A DNA stretch of 64,000 nt from Poritiphilus flavus (GCF_009901585.1 NZ_WXYO01000005.1:372001-436000); one strand, 5' to 3'; shown: positions 47,590 to 57,135, counted from the first letter of the stretch. Notes: a model not told the origin generated them from the letters alone. A program made the numbers and translations.

Positions 47590-48336
47590 ATGAGACAGAT
47601 ACTTGCAACGGTTTTAGTCCTTCTTGCAACTGGATGCGGACATATGTCAGACGAGCTTTTGGTTATTGGTCATAGGGGTGCGATGGGGCACGAAACGGAG
47701 AACACACTCGCTTCGGTGGAAAAGGCGATGGAATTGGGAGTGGATATGATTGAAATTGATGTCTTCAAAATAGACAGCGGCGAAATTGTAGTTTTTCATG
47801 ACGAGAGGGTAGAAAGGCTTACAAATGGTGGAGGCAAGATTGAAGAATACAATATTTTTGATCTGATGCAGCTCACTCTGGACGGAAACCACAAGATCCC
47901 ACAATTGCAGGATGTCCTGAAACTGATAGACGGCAAGGTGGCTTTGAATATAGAGCTAAAAGGAGCTAACACCGCACAACGTGTAAATTTCATAACAGAT
48001 TACTATATCAAGGAAAGGGGCTGGACACTGGACCAGTTTGTTATCTCCAGCTTTAACTGGGACGAACTTCGCAAGATGCGTAGCTTGAATGACGATATCG
48101 CTATCGCTGTGCTTACGGAAGCAGATCCCTTAGAAGCCCTTCCAACGGCTAAGGAACTAAATGCTATGGCCATTAACCCCAATTTTAAAATGCTAAACCG
48201 GGAAAACGTTACTGCTTTACAGCAAGCCGGCTACAGGGTCTATACCTGGACGGTAAACGAACCCGAAGATATTGATAGAATGAAGGAATTAGGGGTAGAC
48301 GGTATTTTCACTAACTACCCGGAACGACTCCGTTAA
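47590..48336 (+). CDS. Glycerophosphodiester phosphodiesterase
   Basis: Hydrolyses glycerophosphodiesters to glycerol 3-phosphate and an alcohol. The 248 residues begin with a lipoprotein-like signal (MRQILATVLVLLATGC, Cys at 16), so it is probably envelope-located. GHRGAMGHETENT and IEIDVFK carry the catalytic His and metal-binding Glu/Asp, with VVFHDERVERLTNGGG completing the site and NIELKG further on. The start is the ATG at 47590; the GTG three bases earlier is an alternative. Its stop overlaps the next start by one base (TAATG), so the flavoprotein is coupled. Glycerol genes glpK and the aquaporin lie just beyond on the other strand, which fits a glycerol/phospholipid scavenging role. 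Confidence 0.88.
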   Translation: MRQILATVLVLLATGCGHMSDELLVIGHRGAMGHETENTLASVEKAMELGVDMIEIDVFKIDSGEIVVFHDERVERLTNGGGKIEEYNIFDLMQLTLDGNHKIPQLQDVLKLIDGKVALNIELKGANTAQRVNFITDYYIKERGWTLDQFVISSFNWDELRKMRSLNDDIAIAVLTEADPLEALPTAKELNAMAINPNFKMLNRENVTALQQAGYRVYTWTVNEPEDIDRMKELGVDGIFTNYPERLR

Positions 48337-49628
48337 TGTTTGATGTAATTGTGATCGGCGGCGGTGCTGCCGGTTTTTATGGGGCCATACATATCGCCCT
48401 GGCTCGTCCTCACCTTAAGATAGCGATCCTGGAAAGAGGGAAACAGGTATTGGCCAAAGTGAGAATATCGGGTGGTGGTCGATGTAATGTCACTCATGCC
48501 ATTTTTGACCCAGCTGAATTTGTACGGAATTACCCAAGGGGGGAGCGAGAGCTTTTAGGCCCCCTTCACAAGCATGGTAGCGCTGATACAGTAGACTTTT
48601 TTGAGTCGCTGGGGGTAGCGCTTAAAACTGAATCCGATGGTAGGATGTTCCCGGTAACGGACTCTTCTCAGACCGTTATTGACAGTCTTATGGAGCAGGT
48701 TGAACGTCTGGGAATACAACTTTTTAGGCAGAGCGGTGTAAAGCAGATAATTCCTTTGGACCATAATGAGGGGAAGGGATCCGAAACCCACTGGCGGGTT
48801 AAATCCATAAAGAAAACCTATACCACCAGAAAGGTGCTCCTGGCGACAGGAAGCAATATCAGGATTTGGGATATTCTCCAGAATCTGGGGCATACCATTG
48901 TAAGTCCCGTTCCATCCCTGTTTACTTTCAATATTTCTGATAACAGGATCAAGGGACTGCAGGGCGTAAGTACCCATGCCCAGGTGGAGGTGCTTCAAGA
49001 CGGAAAACCCAGAAAGGCCATCACGGTTTCATTGCGAAGTGCCAGCGAAAGATCCCCTAAATTGAGAGCCGAAGGCCCTCTATTGATCACTCATTGGGGA
49101 ATGAGCGGTCCTGCGGTATTAAAGCTCTCGGCCTGGGGCGCCAATATCCTGAACTCCTACAATTACAATTTCAGGATCAGGGTCAACTGGATTCCGGAAT
49201 ACCAAAGGGAAGGGGTGCAATCCCTGTTACGGGAAGTAAAAGTGGTAGAATCCAGAAAGACCGTATTTCGCACTCAGGCCCTGGATCTCCCCAGGCGTTT
49301 GTGGCGGAATCTTGTAAAAGCTTCGGGTATCAGTGAGCAGATGAAATGGGCGGAAGTACCCCAAAAACTAATGGAAAATCTGGCCGGCCAGCTTACGGGA
49401 TCGGAATTCCGGGTTCAGGGCAAAAGTACTTTCAAGGAGGAATTTGTAACCGCAGGCGGTGTACATCTGAAAGAGATTAACTTTAAGACATTCGAAAGCA
49501 AATTGCACAAGAATTTATTTCTTGCGGGGGAGGTGATCAATGTGGATGGGATAACCGGGGGTTTCAATTTTCAGAATGCATGGACCGGGGCCTATATCGC
49601 CGCCCAGGCCATCTCCAAAGATCTTTAA
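48336..49628 (+). CDS. HI0933/BaiN-type flavoprotein (NAD(P)/FAD-dependent oxidoreductase)
   Basis: FAD-binding protein of the HI0933 family. The N-terminus holds the dinucleotide motif VIGGGAAGFYGAI, then VRISGGGRCNVTHA, characteristic of this family, with VLLATGSN and the FAD-closing GEVINVDGITGGFNFQNAW near the end. The 430 residues are full length. The reaction is unknown in most members; one relative (BaiN) acts on bile acids. It is not glycerol 3-phosphate dehydrogenase despite the glycerol genes nearby. It shares one base with the phosphodiesterase stop and converges with the aquaporin gene. Confidence 0.88.
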   Translation: MFDVIVIGGGAAGFYGAIHIALARPHLKIAILERGKQVLAKVRISGGGRCNVTHAIFDPAEFVRNYPRGERELLGPLHKHGSADTVDFFESLGVALKTESDGRMFPVTDSSQTVIDSLMEQVERLGIQLFRQSGVKQIIPLDHNEGKGSETHWRVKSIKKTYTTRKVLLATGSNIRIWDILQNLGHTIVSPVPSLFTFNISDNRIKGLQGVSTHAQVEVLQDGKPRKAITVSLRSASERSPKLRAEGPLLITHWGMSGPAVLKLSAWGANILNSYNYNFRIRVNWIPEYQREGVQSLLREVKVVESRKTVFRTQALDLPRRLWRNLVKASGISEQMKWAEVPQKLMENLAGQLTGSEFRVQGKSTFKEEFVTAGGVHLKEINFKTFESKLHKNLFLAGEVINVDGITGGFNFQNAWTGAYIAAQAISKDL

Positions 49629-49647
49629 ATATCTGAACCAATAGTGT

Positions 49648-50373
49648 TTAGAGGGCCAGGGATAGTAATGCTGCCAGTACTCCTCCCAAAACAGGACCAA
49701 TTACCGGGATCCAGCTATAGCCCCAATCGTTTTGACCTTTAGCTTTAATGGGCAATAAGGCGTGCATAATTCGGGGTCCCAGGTCTCTGGCCGGGTTGAT
49801 AGCGTAACCCGTTGTTCCGCCCAGGGACAATCCTATGGACCAAACCAGGAATGCCACCGGTAATGCGCCTATGGATCCGAGACCAATAATGGTCTCAGGT
49901 TCCCCCATACCGGCATTGGTAAAGTAAAGCACAGTGAAAACCAATACAAAGGTGCCAACCACCTCGCTGAACAGATTTGAGCGGATATTCCGTATGGCGG
50001 GTGCCGTACAGAATACGGCCCTTTTTATCTCCTTATCTTCGGTCTCATCAAAGTGATCCCTGTATATTATCCATATTACGAGTGCTCCTAGCATGGCCCC
50101 TATAAACTGCGCAAGAATGTACTGAGGTACCAGTTCCCAGGCAAACCTGCCAGCCGCGGCCAGGCCTACCGTAACCGCCGGGTTCAGGTGTGCACCGCTA
50201 TAGGGCGTGGCCACTACCACCCCTACAAATACCGCGAGGCCCCAGCCCGTAGTTATAACCATCCAGCCACGGTCGTTGGATTTTGTCTTTTCAAGTATAA
50301 CATTGGCTACAACCCCAAGGCCTAATAAGAGCAGTAAAAAGGTGCCGACGATCTCAGCTATGAAAGGAGACAT
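49648..50373 (-). CDS. glpF: Aquaglyceroporin (MIP family)
   Basis: Inner-membrane channel for glycerol and water. The 241-residue version starting at 50373 (MSPFIAEIVGTFLLLLLG) is preferred; the longer frame reads back into the glpK 3' end. Six membrane helices are visible, with NPA motifs HLNPAVTV near 62 and INPARD near 192. The Asp after the second NPA-Arg marks glycerol-type channels. It follows glpK with 16 bases between them, so the pair forms a glycerol uptake operon: diffusion through GlpF is trapped by phosphorylation. Confidence 0.92.
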   Translation of the reverse strand: MSPFIAEIVGTFLLLLLGLGVVANVILEKTKSNDRGWMVITTGWGLAVFVGVVVATPYSGAHLNPAVTVGLAAAGRFAWELVPQYILAQFIGAMLGALVIWIIYRDHFDETEDKEIKRAVFCTAPAIRNIRSNLFSEVVGTFVLVFTVLYFTNAGMGEPETIIGLGSIGALPVAFLVWSIGLSLGGTTGYAINPARDLGPRIMHALLPIKAKGQNDWGYSWIPVIGPVLGGVLAALLSLAL

Positions 50374-50389
50374 AGTTTTGGTTTTTTGG

Positions 50390-51886
50390 TTAGTCTTGTT
50401 TGGTCCAGAATTCCAGGGCTGATATGGCTTTATACCATCCGGCAATGCCTTTCTCCATTTCTTCCCTTTCTGCGGTTGGTTTGAATGTCACATCGGTTTG
50501 CCATAACTCCCGGATTTCATCCAGGCTTTCCCAGTACCCTACTGCCAGTCCGGCCAGAAATGCAGCGCCCATAACCGTGGTCTCCACGATCTTGGGACGC
50601 ACTGTGGTGGTGTTCAGTACATCGGCCTGGAACTGCATGAGCATATTGTTCACTGTAGCCCCGCCATCCACCCGGAGTTCCTGGATAGGAATTCCTGAAT
50701 CAGCCTCCATTGCCTTAACGATGTCCAGGGTCTGGTAGGCTATGGATTCCAGAGCCGCTCTGGCAATATGCGCATCCGTACTTCCACGGGTAAGCCCAAA
50801 AATAGTGCCCTGGGCATATTGGTTCCAGTGTGGTGCCCCCAAACCGGCAAATGCCGGGACAAAATAAACGCCTTCCGAGCTGTCAACGGAGCCTGCGAGC
50901 TGCTCAACCTCTGAGGAACTTTCAATGATCTTAAGGCTATCCCTTAGCCACTGTACAACAGCACCCGCTATGAAGATGCTTCCTTCAAGCACGTATTCGG
51001 CCTTCCCATTTATCTGCCAGGCCACTGATGTAAGCAGGTTATTCTTGGAGACGATCGGTTTATCGCCAATATTCATCAACATAAAACAACCGGTACCATA
51101 GGTGTTTTTTACCATTCCCTTTTCGGTACACATCTGTCCGAAAAGTGCCGCTTGCTGGTCTCCGGCAATTCCCGCGATCGGGACACCCGGAGCGAAGAAA
51201 TCCCCACTGGTGTTTCCGTAATTTTCGCTGGATTGCCTCACCTCTGGCAATATGCTTTTGGGGATATCAAAAAGGGTCAGTAGATCATCGTCCCAGTCCA
51301 GGGTATTGATATTAAAAAAGAGGGTTCGGCAAGCATTGGTCACATCTGTGATGTGCAGTTCTCCATGGGTCATTTTCCAGATCAGCCAGGTGTCTATGGT
51401 ACCCATAAGAAGTTCCCCGGCCTCGGCCCGTTCCCTGGCACCTTCAACATTGTCCAGAATCCACTTAACCTTGGTCCCGGAAAAATAGGCATCTATGACC
51501 AGTCCGGTTTTTTCCCGTATCATGTCTGCTTTTCCCGCTTTCTTCAATTCGTCGCAATAGTCCGCGGTACGCTTGTCCTGCCAGACTATCGCATTGTAAA
51601 CCGGTTCTCCTGAGTTCTTATCCCAGACCACTACGGTTTCCCTTTGATTGGTGATCCCAATCCCTGCGATCTGATCTGTCCCTACACCCTTGTAACTTGC
51701 GGCCTCGGCGGCCATACCGGATTGGGTAGCCCAGATCTCCAGAGCATCGTGCTCCACCCATCCGGGTTTCGGAAAGTGTTGGGTAAATTCTTTTTGAGCT
51801 GTGGAAACAATTTCTCCGGTTTTGCTGAAAAGTAAAGCACGACAGCTGGTAGTGCCCTGGTCCAGGGCAAGAATGTATTGTTCCAT
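50390..51886 (-). CDS. glpK: Glycerol kinase
   Basis: Converts glycerol and ATP to glycerol 3-phosphate. The 498 residues are a full FGGY kinase: [15 protein letters not shown] at the N-terminus, [14 protein letters not shown] near 75, WIDNV-type segment [23 protein letters not shown] near 240, ENPFRQ-like loops and [13 protein letters not shown] near 326. All expected motifs are seen. It is the first gene of the glpK-glpF pair; glpD is not in the window. A TACATTTA on its strand (51928-51935) resembles a -7 element but is not a full match. It is divergent from the DUF1697 gene. Confidence 0.96.
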   Translation of the reverse strand: MEQYILALDQGTTSCRALLFSKTGEIVSTAQKEFTQHFPKPGWVEHDALEIWATQSGMAAEAASYKGVGTDQIAGIGITNQRETVVVWDKNSGEPVYNAIVWQDKRTADYCDELKKAGKADMIREKTGLVIDAYFSGTKVKWILDNVEGARERAEAGELLMGTIDTWLIWKMTHGELHITDVTNACRTLFFNINTLDWDDDLLTLFDIPKSILPEVRQSSENYGNTSGDFFAPGVPIAGIAGDQQAALFGQMCTEKGMVKNTYGTGCFMLMNIGDKPIVSKNNLLTSVAWQINGKAEYVLEGSIFIAGAVVQWLRDSLKIIESSSEVEQLAGSVDSSEGVYFVPAFAGLGAPHWNQYAQGTIFGLTRGSTDAHIARAALESIAYQTLDIVKAMEADSGIPIQELRVDGGATVNNMLMQFQADVLNTTTVRPKIVETTVMGAAFLAGLAVGYWESLDEIRELWQTDVTFKPTAEREEMEKGIAGWYKAISALEFWTKQD

Positions 51887-52001
51887 AGGATGAAGCGATT
51901 AGTTTGTTATTTCAATGTGATTCGGAATAAATGTAATCGAATTATTTTATACTTCATAATTTGCTTTATTTGTGTAGGATTCGAAACTTTAGAAACTACA
52001 A

Positions 52002-52550
52002 ATGATGACCACCTATATTGCCTTGTTAAGAGGAATAAACGTCTCCGGCCAAAAGAAGATCAGGATGCTGGATTTGAAGCACTGCTTTGAGCGTTCCGGC
52101 TATTCGGAAGTAACAACATATATCCAGAGTGGGAATGTGGTTTTTAAGGTAAAAAAGTCCGATGTTATCAAAATTGCCGATGATATCCATGACGCGATCC
52201 AAACTACCTTTGGGTTTGATGTTCCTGTGGTTGTTCTGGAGGTTGATGAGCTCCGTTCCATACTCGATGTCAATCCATTTTCTGAGGATCCCGAGTTTGA
52301 AAATGAAAAGCTCTACTATACCATTCTCAAGAGCGAACCCCAACCGGAAAACCTGGCATCTTTTACTGAAGAGAAATACGAAAATGAGAAGTGCGTGGTC
52401 TTGGGAAAATGTGCATATCTGTTTTGTATGAAAGGAGCAGGAAAGGCCAAACTCAATAACAATCTTATCGAAAGGAAATTAAAGGTTCAGGCAACTACGA
52501 GAAATCAGCGGACACTGCTCAAATTGCTGGCACTGGCGGAATCGGTCTGA
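52002..52550 (+). CDS. DUF1697 family protein
   Basis: A 182-residue cytosolic protein of the DUF1697 family, whose function is not known. The family signature is clear at the N-terminus: MTTYIALLRGINVSGQKKI, then YIQSGNVVFK, and NRNWRT-like ending as TTRNQRTLLKL. No catalytic motif is known. It starts at the first of two tandem ATG codons (52002/52005) and converges with the TspO gene, 13 bases away. Confidence 0.88.
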   Translation: MMTTYIALLRGINVSGQKKIRMLDLKHCFERSGYSEVTTYIQSGNVVFKVKKSDVIKIADDIHDAIQTTFGFDVPVVVLEVDELRSILDVNPFSEDPEFENEKLYYTILKSEPQPENLASFTEEKYENEKCVVLGKCAYLFCMKGAGKAKLNNNLIERKLKVQATTRNQRTLLKLLALAESV

Positions 52551-52563
52551 AAGGCACTGGTTT

Positions 52564-53037
52564 TCAGTTCATCTCCCAGATCTTGTAATTGAGCAGGGTA
52601 GCGAAGCAGACCCAAATAAAGTATGGGACAAGTAAATAGGCGGCAGCTTTACTGACCACCTTGAACCACTTTATGGTTGCCAGGATAAGGGTGAGCAGTA
52701 CCAGTATGGTAAGGAGGGCCCAAAACGGACTTTTCAATCCAAAGAAAACCACGCTCCAAAGTGCATTGAAGATTAGCTGGAAGCCAAAGTAGTACAGCGC
52801 GGTCTTTACCCAAATGTGATAAAAACCCTTGGCCCAAACCAGTCCGGCTGCTATGCCCATCAAAATATAGAGCACGGTCCAAACCGGGGCAAAGATCCAG
52901 TTCGGGGGGTTAAACTCCGGTTTGTTAAGTGTCAGATACCAGTCGTTCACAGAGCTTTGCGTTGCAAAACTGGACAAGAACCCGATGAGCAGGCAAATGC
53001 CTACCGCTATGGTGATATGTAATAATGGCTTCTTCAA
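52564..53037 (-). CDS. tspO: TspO/MBR family membrane protein
   Basis: Five-helix membrane protein of the TspO/peripheral benzodiazepine receptor family, which binds tetrapyrroles or sterol-like ligands. The 157 residues include the family landmarks LNKPEFNPPNWIFAPVWTVLYILMG split over helices 1-2, FQLIFNALWSVVFFGLKSP and PYFIWVCFATLLNYKIW. Role here unknown; it lies next to the mevalonate cluster but is divergent from it, so only the promoter region is shared. Confidence 0.92.
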   Translation of the reverse strand: MKKPLLHITIAVGICLLIGFLSSFATQSSVNDWYLTLNKPEFNPPNWIFAPVWTVLYILMGIAAGLVWAKGFYHIWVKTALYYFGFQLIFNALWSVVFFGLKSPFWALLTILVLLTLILATIKWFKVVSKAAAYLLVPYFIWVCFATLLNYKIWEMN

Positions 53038-53106
53038 GAAATCAATGCAAGTAAACTAAAATAGCAATTTATTTTATTTGAGACCATAGCCATCGTCCTT
53101 AAAAGT

Positions 53107-53114
53107 TATCTTTG
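53107..53114 (+). promoter_or_regulatory. Bacteroidota -7 promoter element of the mevalonate cluster
   Basis: TATCTTTG is an exact TAnnTTTG match 16 bases before the ATG at 53130. It overlaps the TTG that a longest-frame call would use as a start, which shows that TTG is not the start. The leader must be very short. Confidence 0.6.
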
Positions 53115-53129
53115 CGCAAATTGAAAGCA

Positions 53130-54212
53130 ATGACAGAAAGAGATTTTGTCCCTTCCACCTATACGGAAAAAAAAGCGGAAGGAAAATCTACCTGGAAATC
53201 GCCCAGCAATATCGCCCTGGTAAAATACTGGGGTAAAAAAGAAAATCAAATCCCGGCAAATCCCTCCATCAGTTTTACCCTAGAGCATTGTACAACTACG
53301 ACCACACTTGAATACAGGCTGTTGGACAAAAAGGCGAAGGACTTTTCCTTTGATCTGTTATTTGAAGGGAAGGAGAAGGAAAGTTTCAAACCAAAAATAA
53401 CCACCTTTCTATCGAGAATTGAAGCTTACCTGCCCTTTTTAAAGGACTATCATTTTAAAATTTCAACCTCCAATTCCTTTCCGCACAGCAGTGGGATCGC
53501 ATCTTCCGCAAGTGGGATGTCTGCCCTGGCCCTTTGCCTTATGGATATAGAAAAGGAATTAAATTCCGGCATGAAGGAGGCGGACTACTTCAGGAAAGCT
53601 TCTTTTCTGTCCCGCCTGGGATCGGGGAGCGCATGCCGCAGTATTTACGGAGGCCTGGTGACCTGGGGGCAACATCCGCGGATCCCCAATAGTTCGGACC
53701 TTTACGGATTGCCTTATAGTTATGACCTTCATCCGGTCTTTCGCAATTATCAGGACACCATTCTGCTGGTACACAAGGGAGAGAAAACGGTAAGCAGTAC
53801 GGCGGGGCACAACCTGATGCACGGACATTGGTTTGCCAATTCCCGTTTTGAACAGGCCAATGCGAACCTCAGTCGGCTGCAGGAGGTTTTCAAGACTGGT
53901 GACCTGGATAGCTTTATCACTATAGTAGAGAGTGAGGCGCTAACCCTGCACGCCATGATGATGAGCAGTGAACCCTATTTTATTTTGATGAAACCCAATA
54001 CGCTACATATTATTGAGCGGATTTGGGCGTTTAGAAAGGAGCAGGGAGTTCCGGTTTGTTTCACATTGGATGCAGGAGCTAATGTTCATTTGCTCTTTCC
54101 GGAATCCGAAAAAGAGGCTGTAGATCAATTTGTTCAGAATGAGTTAGTTGCTTTTTGCCAAAAGGGGCAGTATATTTGTGATCAAATTGGAATGGGCCCA
54201 AAAAATGGCTAA
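53130..54212 (+). CDS. mvaD: Diphosphomevalonate decarboxylase
   Basis: Converts mevalonate 5-diphosphate to isopentenyl diphosphate, the last step of the mevalonate route. The 360 residues (ATG at 53130) show the GHMP-kinase-like fold of the family: SPSNIALVKYWGK near the start, PANPSISFTL, FPHSSGIASSASGMSALAL (phosphate loop) near 120, and SRLGSGSACRSIYGG near 160. Length is normal. It heads a run of genes with GHMP kinase, UbiA, nitrilase and RluB. Mevalonate use is standard in Flavobacteriaceae. Confidence 0.94.
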   Translation: MTERDFVPSTYTEKKAEGKSTWKSPSNIALVKYWGKKENQIPANPSISFTLEHCTTTTTLEYRLLDKKAKDFSFDLLFEGKEKESFKPKITTFLSRIEAYLPFLKDYHFKISTSNSFPHSSGIASSASGMSALALCLMDIEKELNSGMKEADYFRKASFLSRLGSGSACRSIYGGLVTWGQHPRIPNSSDLYGLPYSYDLHPVFRNYQDTILLVHKGEKTVSSTAGHNLMHGHWFANSRFEQANANLSRLQEVFKTGDLDSFITIVESEALTLHAMMMSSEPYFILMKPNTLHIIERIWAFRKEQGVPVCFTLDAGANVHLLFPESEKEAVDQFVQNELVAFCQKGQYICDQIGMGPKNG

Positions 54213-54269
54213 ATTGTATTTTTAGAATTAAAGATCAAACATTAAAACAACCCATTTCAATAGCATACT

Positions 54270-55208
54270 ATGAAAGGACCACTGTTTTATTCCAAGATAC
54301 TGTTATTCGGCGAATACGGTATTATTAAGGATTCCAAGGGGCTATCTATTCCATATAATTTTTTCAAGGGAGCTCTAAAAAAGGACGAGAATGGCGATGA
54401 AAAGGCAAAGGAATCCAATGCGGGTTTGCGAAAATTTGCAAAGTACCTGGAACAACTGGAGCAGGATAATCCGGGGCTGGTATCTTTTGATCTGGATTCA
54501 TTGAGGAAGGATGTTGAAGAAGGGATGTATTTTGACAGTTCCATACCCCAGGGATATGGTATTGGCAGCAGTGGTGCGTTGGTGGCAGCCATCTACGATA
54601 AGTATGCCCACAACAAGATCACAGTACTGGAAAATCTGACCCGGGAGAAACTGCTTCGATTGAAAGAGATCTTTGGGAAAATGGAATCTTTCTTTCACGG
54701 GAAATCTTCAGGTCTTGATCCTTTGAATAGTTATCTGAGCCTTCCAATCCTTATCAATTCTAAGGACAATATTGAATCTACAAGTATTCCGTCTCAAAAT
54801 ACCCGTGGCAAGGGGGCAGTATTCCTTTTAGACAGCGGTTCCAGCGGAGAAACAGCGCCGATGGTCCAAATCTTTATGGAGAAAATGAAACAGGAAGGCT
54901 TTCGCAAGGTGTTGAAGGATCAGTTTATAAAACACACGGACGCTTGTGTGGAGGATTTTATCAACGGAAATGTAAAATCCCTCTTCGGTAACCTGAAGCA
55001 ACTTTCCCATGTGGTTTTAGACAACTTCAAGCCCATGATCCCTAAAGAGTTCCACAAACTTTGGAAACACGGTATTGATTCTAACGACTACTATCTGAAA
55101 CTCTGCGGTTCTGGCGGAGGTGGTTACATTCTCGGCTTTACAGAGGATATCGAAAAAGCAAAAAAAGCACTAAAAGGGTATAACTTGGAGGTGGTTTATA
55201 ACTTCTAA
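54270..55208 (+). CDS. Mevalonate kinase-like GHMP kinase
   Basis: GHMP-family small-molecule kinase of 312 residues, by context mevalonate kinase (mevalonate to phosphomevalonate). YSKILLFGEYGII at the N-terminus, SIPQGYGIGSSGALVAAIY near 90 (the ATP loop) and LCGSGGGGYILGF near the C-terminus are the three GHMP motifs. It is 57 bases after mvaD and ten before the UbiA gene. Phosphomevalonate kinase shares the fold, so the exact step rests on gene order and overall length. No phosphomevalonate kinase gene is in the window. Confidence 0.85.
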   Translation: MKGPLFYSKILLFGEYGIIKDSKGLSIPYNFFKGALKKDENGDEKAKESNAGLRKFAKYLEQLEQDNPGLVSFDLDSLRKDVEEGMYFDSSIPQGYGIGSSGALVAAIYDKYAHNKITVLENLTREKLLRLKEIFGKMESFFHGKSSGLDPLNSYLSLPILINSKDNIESTSIPSQNTRGKGAVFLLDSGSSGETAPMVQIFMEKMKQEGFRKVLKDQFIKHTDACVEDFINGNVKSLFGNLKQLSHVVLDNFKPMIPKEFHKLWKHGIDSNDYYLKLCGSGGGGYILGFTEDIEKAKKALKGYNLEVVYNF

Positions 55209-55217
55209 AACCACCCT

Positions 55218-56123
55218 ATGCTTAGCAGAAAGAATAAGCTACTGCTATTAAAATCCCTGAGCCTTTTTTCAATCGTAAGGGGCTACAACATCCTGATGAT
55301 CGCCCTGGCCCAGTACCTGGCTTCCATCTATATTCTTGGGCATCAGCTACCCCTTAGAAAGGTGGTTTTCGACCTGAATTTGTTCATCATAGTATTGTCT
55401 TCAGCCCTGGTGATCGCTGCGGGTTATATCATAAATAGCTTTTACGATTCTGAAAAGGACCTGATCAATAAACCGAGAAAAAGTATGCTGGACCGATTGG
55501 TGAGTCAACGCACCAAATTATCTGCCTATTTTGTGCTGAATTTTGTATCCGTATTGTTTGCCAGTTATGTTTCTTTCAGGGCGGTACTCTTCTTTTCTGC
55601 CTATATTTTTGGCATTTGGTTTTATTCGCATAAACTAAAGCGGATCCCCTTTTTGGGGAACCTGGTTTCGGCCACCCTGGCTATCTCTCCTTTTTTTGCC
55701 GTATTCGTGTATTACAAGAATTTTGAGGCGGTGATCTTTGTGCACGCCATGTTCCTCTTCCTGCTAATCCTTGCCCGGGAAATGATCAAGGATATGGAAA
55801 ATATGGCTGGGGATATGGCACAGAATTACAAAACAGTACCCATCCTTTACGGGGCAAAGTACTCCAAGATATGTATCAGTTTGCTGGTGGCCATTACATT
55901 GCTACCCGCACTGCTTTTGATCTACTATTTCGATGTGGGTTATATGTTCCTGTATTTTATCGGCAGTATCATTTTGCTGATCCTTTTCCTGGTATTACTG
56001 TGGAAATCCAAAAGCAAGAAACACTATGTTTGGCTGCATAACATATTGAAGTTTATCATCATCGTCGGGGTTTTCAGTATTCTTCTGATCGATATTAACC
56101 TCGTCCTAAACCGTATAATATGA
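55218..56123 (+). CDS. UbiA-family prenyltransferase, likely geranylgeranylglycerol-phosphate geranylgeranyltransferase-like
   Basis: Integral-membrane prenyltransferase of 301 residues with eight to nine helices. The first Asp-rich motif is NSFYDSEKDLINKPRK (N-D-x-x-x-D variant as N-x-x-x-D-x-E-x-D) near 72, and the second is around REMIKDMENMAGD near 190. It transfers a polyprenyl group to an acceptor; Flavobacteriaceae homologues beside mevalonate genes are commonly annotated as geranylgeranylglycerol-phosphate transferases. The acceptor cannot be read from the sequence, and a quinone or other acceptor is possible. Its stop overlaps the nitrilase start (ATGA at 56120-56123). Confidence 0.82.
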   Translation: MLSRKNKLLLLKSLSLFSIVRGYNILMIALAQYLASIYILGHQLPLRKVVFDLNLFIIVLSSALVIAAGYIINSFYDSEKDLINKPRKSMLDRLVSQRTKLSAYFVLNFVSVLFASYVSFRAVLFFSAYIFGIWFYSHKLKRIPFLGNLVSATLAISPFFAVFVYYKNFEAVIFVHAMFLFLLILAREMIKDMENMAGDMAQNYKTVPILYGAKYSKICISLLVAITLLPALLLIYYFDVGYMFLYFIGSIILLILFLVLLWKSKSKKHYVWLHNILKFIIIVGVFSILLIDINLVLNRII

Positions 56124-57073
56124 TGGAAAATACCCTGAAAGTAGGCCTGGCACAAATTGCTCCGGTTTGGCTCAACAAAAAAGACACTCTGGAAAAAATA
56201 AAAAATACCATTGAGGAGGCCGGAAAAGCGGGTACAGAACTCCTGGTTTTTGGGGAGGCTTTCCTTCCGGGCTATCCTTTTTGGCTGGCCTATACGGATG
56301 GAGCTGCCTGGGACCTGAAAATAAACAAGGAGATCCACAGGCATTATACCCGGAATGCCATTCAGATAGAGGCCGGTGATCTTGACCCGATTCTCAAGCT
56401 TGCGGCACAAAACGGTCTTGCCATTTATTTAGGGGCTATGGAGAGGGCAAAGGACCGGGGAGGCCACAGCCTGTACTGCTCCCTGATCTACATAGATGAA
56501 ACGGGAGAGATAAGGTCCGTACACCGAAAATTACAGCCCACTTACGACGAAAGACTAACCTGGGCCCCAGGAGATGGTCACGGCCTTAGGGTACACCCTC
56601 TAAAGCAATTTACAGTAGGAGGACTCAATTGCTGGGAGAACTGGATGCCACTTGCACGGGCAGCGCTTTATGGACAGGGAGAAAACCTGCATGTTGCGGT
56701 ATGGCCGGGAAATGAGAACAATACCAAGGACATCACGAGGTTTATTGCCAGAGAAGCAAGAAGTTATGTGATTTCGGTGTCCTCCTTGATGAAAACTTCG
56801 GATTTTCCCGGGGATACTCCACATTTGGATGCCATTCTCCAAAAAGCCCCGGAGATCTTGGGTAATGGAGGATCTTGTATTGCCGGTCCGGACGGGGAAT
56901 GGATCATAGAACCTCAGCTGAACAAGGAAGGACTTATCTATGCCGAACTGGATTTTAACCGGGTGCTGGAGGAACGTCAGAATTTTGATCCCGTCGGGCA
57001 CTACTCACGCCCGGATGTTACCCATTTGTCCGTCAACCGCGAAAGACAGTCTACCGTATCCTTTGAGGACTAA
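56120..57073 (+). CDS. Nitrilase-family carbon-nitrogen hydrolase (nitrilase branch)
   Basis: Hydrolyses a nitrile to a carboxylate and ammonia, or less likely an amide. The Glu-Lys-Cys triad is visible: VFGEAFLPGYPFW (Glu near 44), RKLQPTYDERLTW (Lys near 134) and GLNCWENWMPLA (Cys near 170). The CWEN form and the GEAF-x-PGYP sequence are those of true nitrilases rather than omega-amidases or NAD synthetase domains. The 317 residues are complete. It is coupled to the UbiA gene (overlap of four bases). What nitrile it would meet is unknown. Family firm, substrate open. Confidence 0.88.
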   Translation: MMENTLKVGLAQIAPVWLNKKDTLEKIKNTIEEAGKAGTELLVFGEAFLPGYPFWLAYTDGAAWDLKINKEIHRHYTRNAIQIEAGDLDPILKLAAQNGLAIYLGAMERAKDRGGHSLYCSLIYIDETGEIRSVHRKLQPTYDERLTWAPGDGHGLRVHPLKQFTVGGLNCWENWMPLARAALYGQGENLHVAVWPGNENNTKDITRFIAREARSYVISVSSLMKTSDFPGDTPHLDAILQKAPEILGNGGSCIAGPDGEWIIEPQLNKEGLIYAELDFNRVLEERQNFDPVGHYSRPDVTHLSVNRERQSTVSFED

Positions 57074-57113
57074 AATTTTAAGCCTGCCGTAGGGCTCAGG
57101 GCATCCATTTGTG

Positions 57114-57121
57114 TACCTTTG
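57114..57121 (+). promoter_or_regulatory. Bacteroidota -7 promoter element of the pseudouridine synthase gene
   Basis: TACCTTTG matches TAnnTTTG exactly, 14 bases before the ATG at 57136. The placement resembles that of the mvaD element and suggests the gene has its own promoter apart from the upstream operon. Confidence 0.5.
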
Positions 57122-57135
57122 CCAAAATTTAATTC

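Noticed and set aside
53112-53129. TTG start for the mevalonate decarboxylase gene
   Set aside because: It overlaps the -7 promoter element TATCTTTG, so transcription would begin downstream of it; the ATG at 53130 is used.
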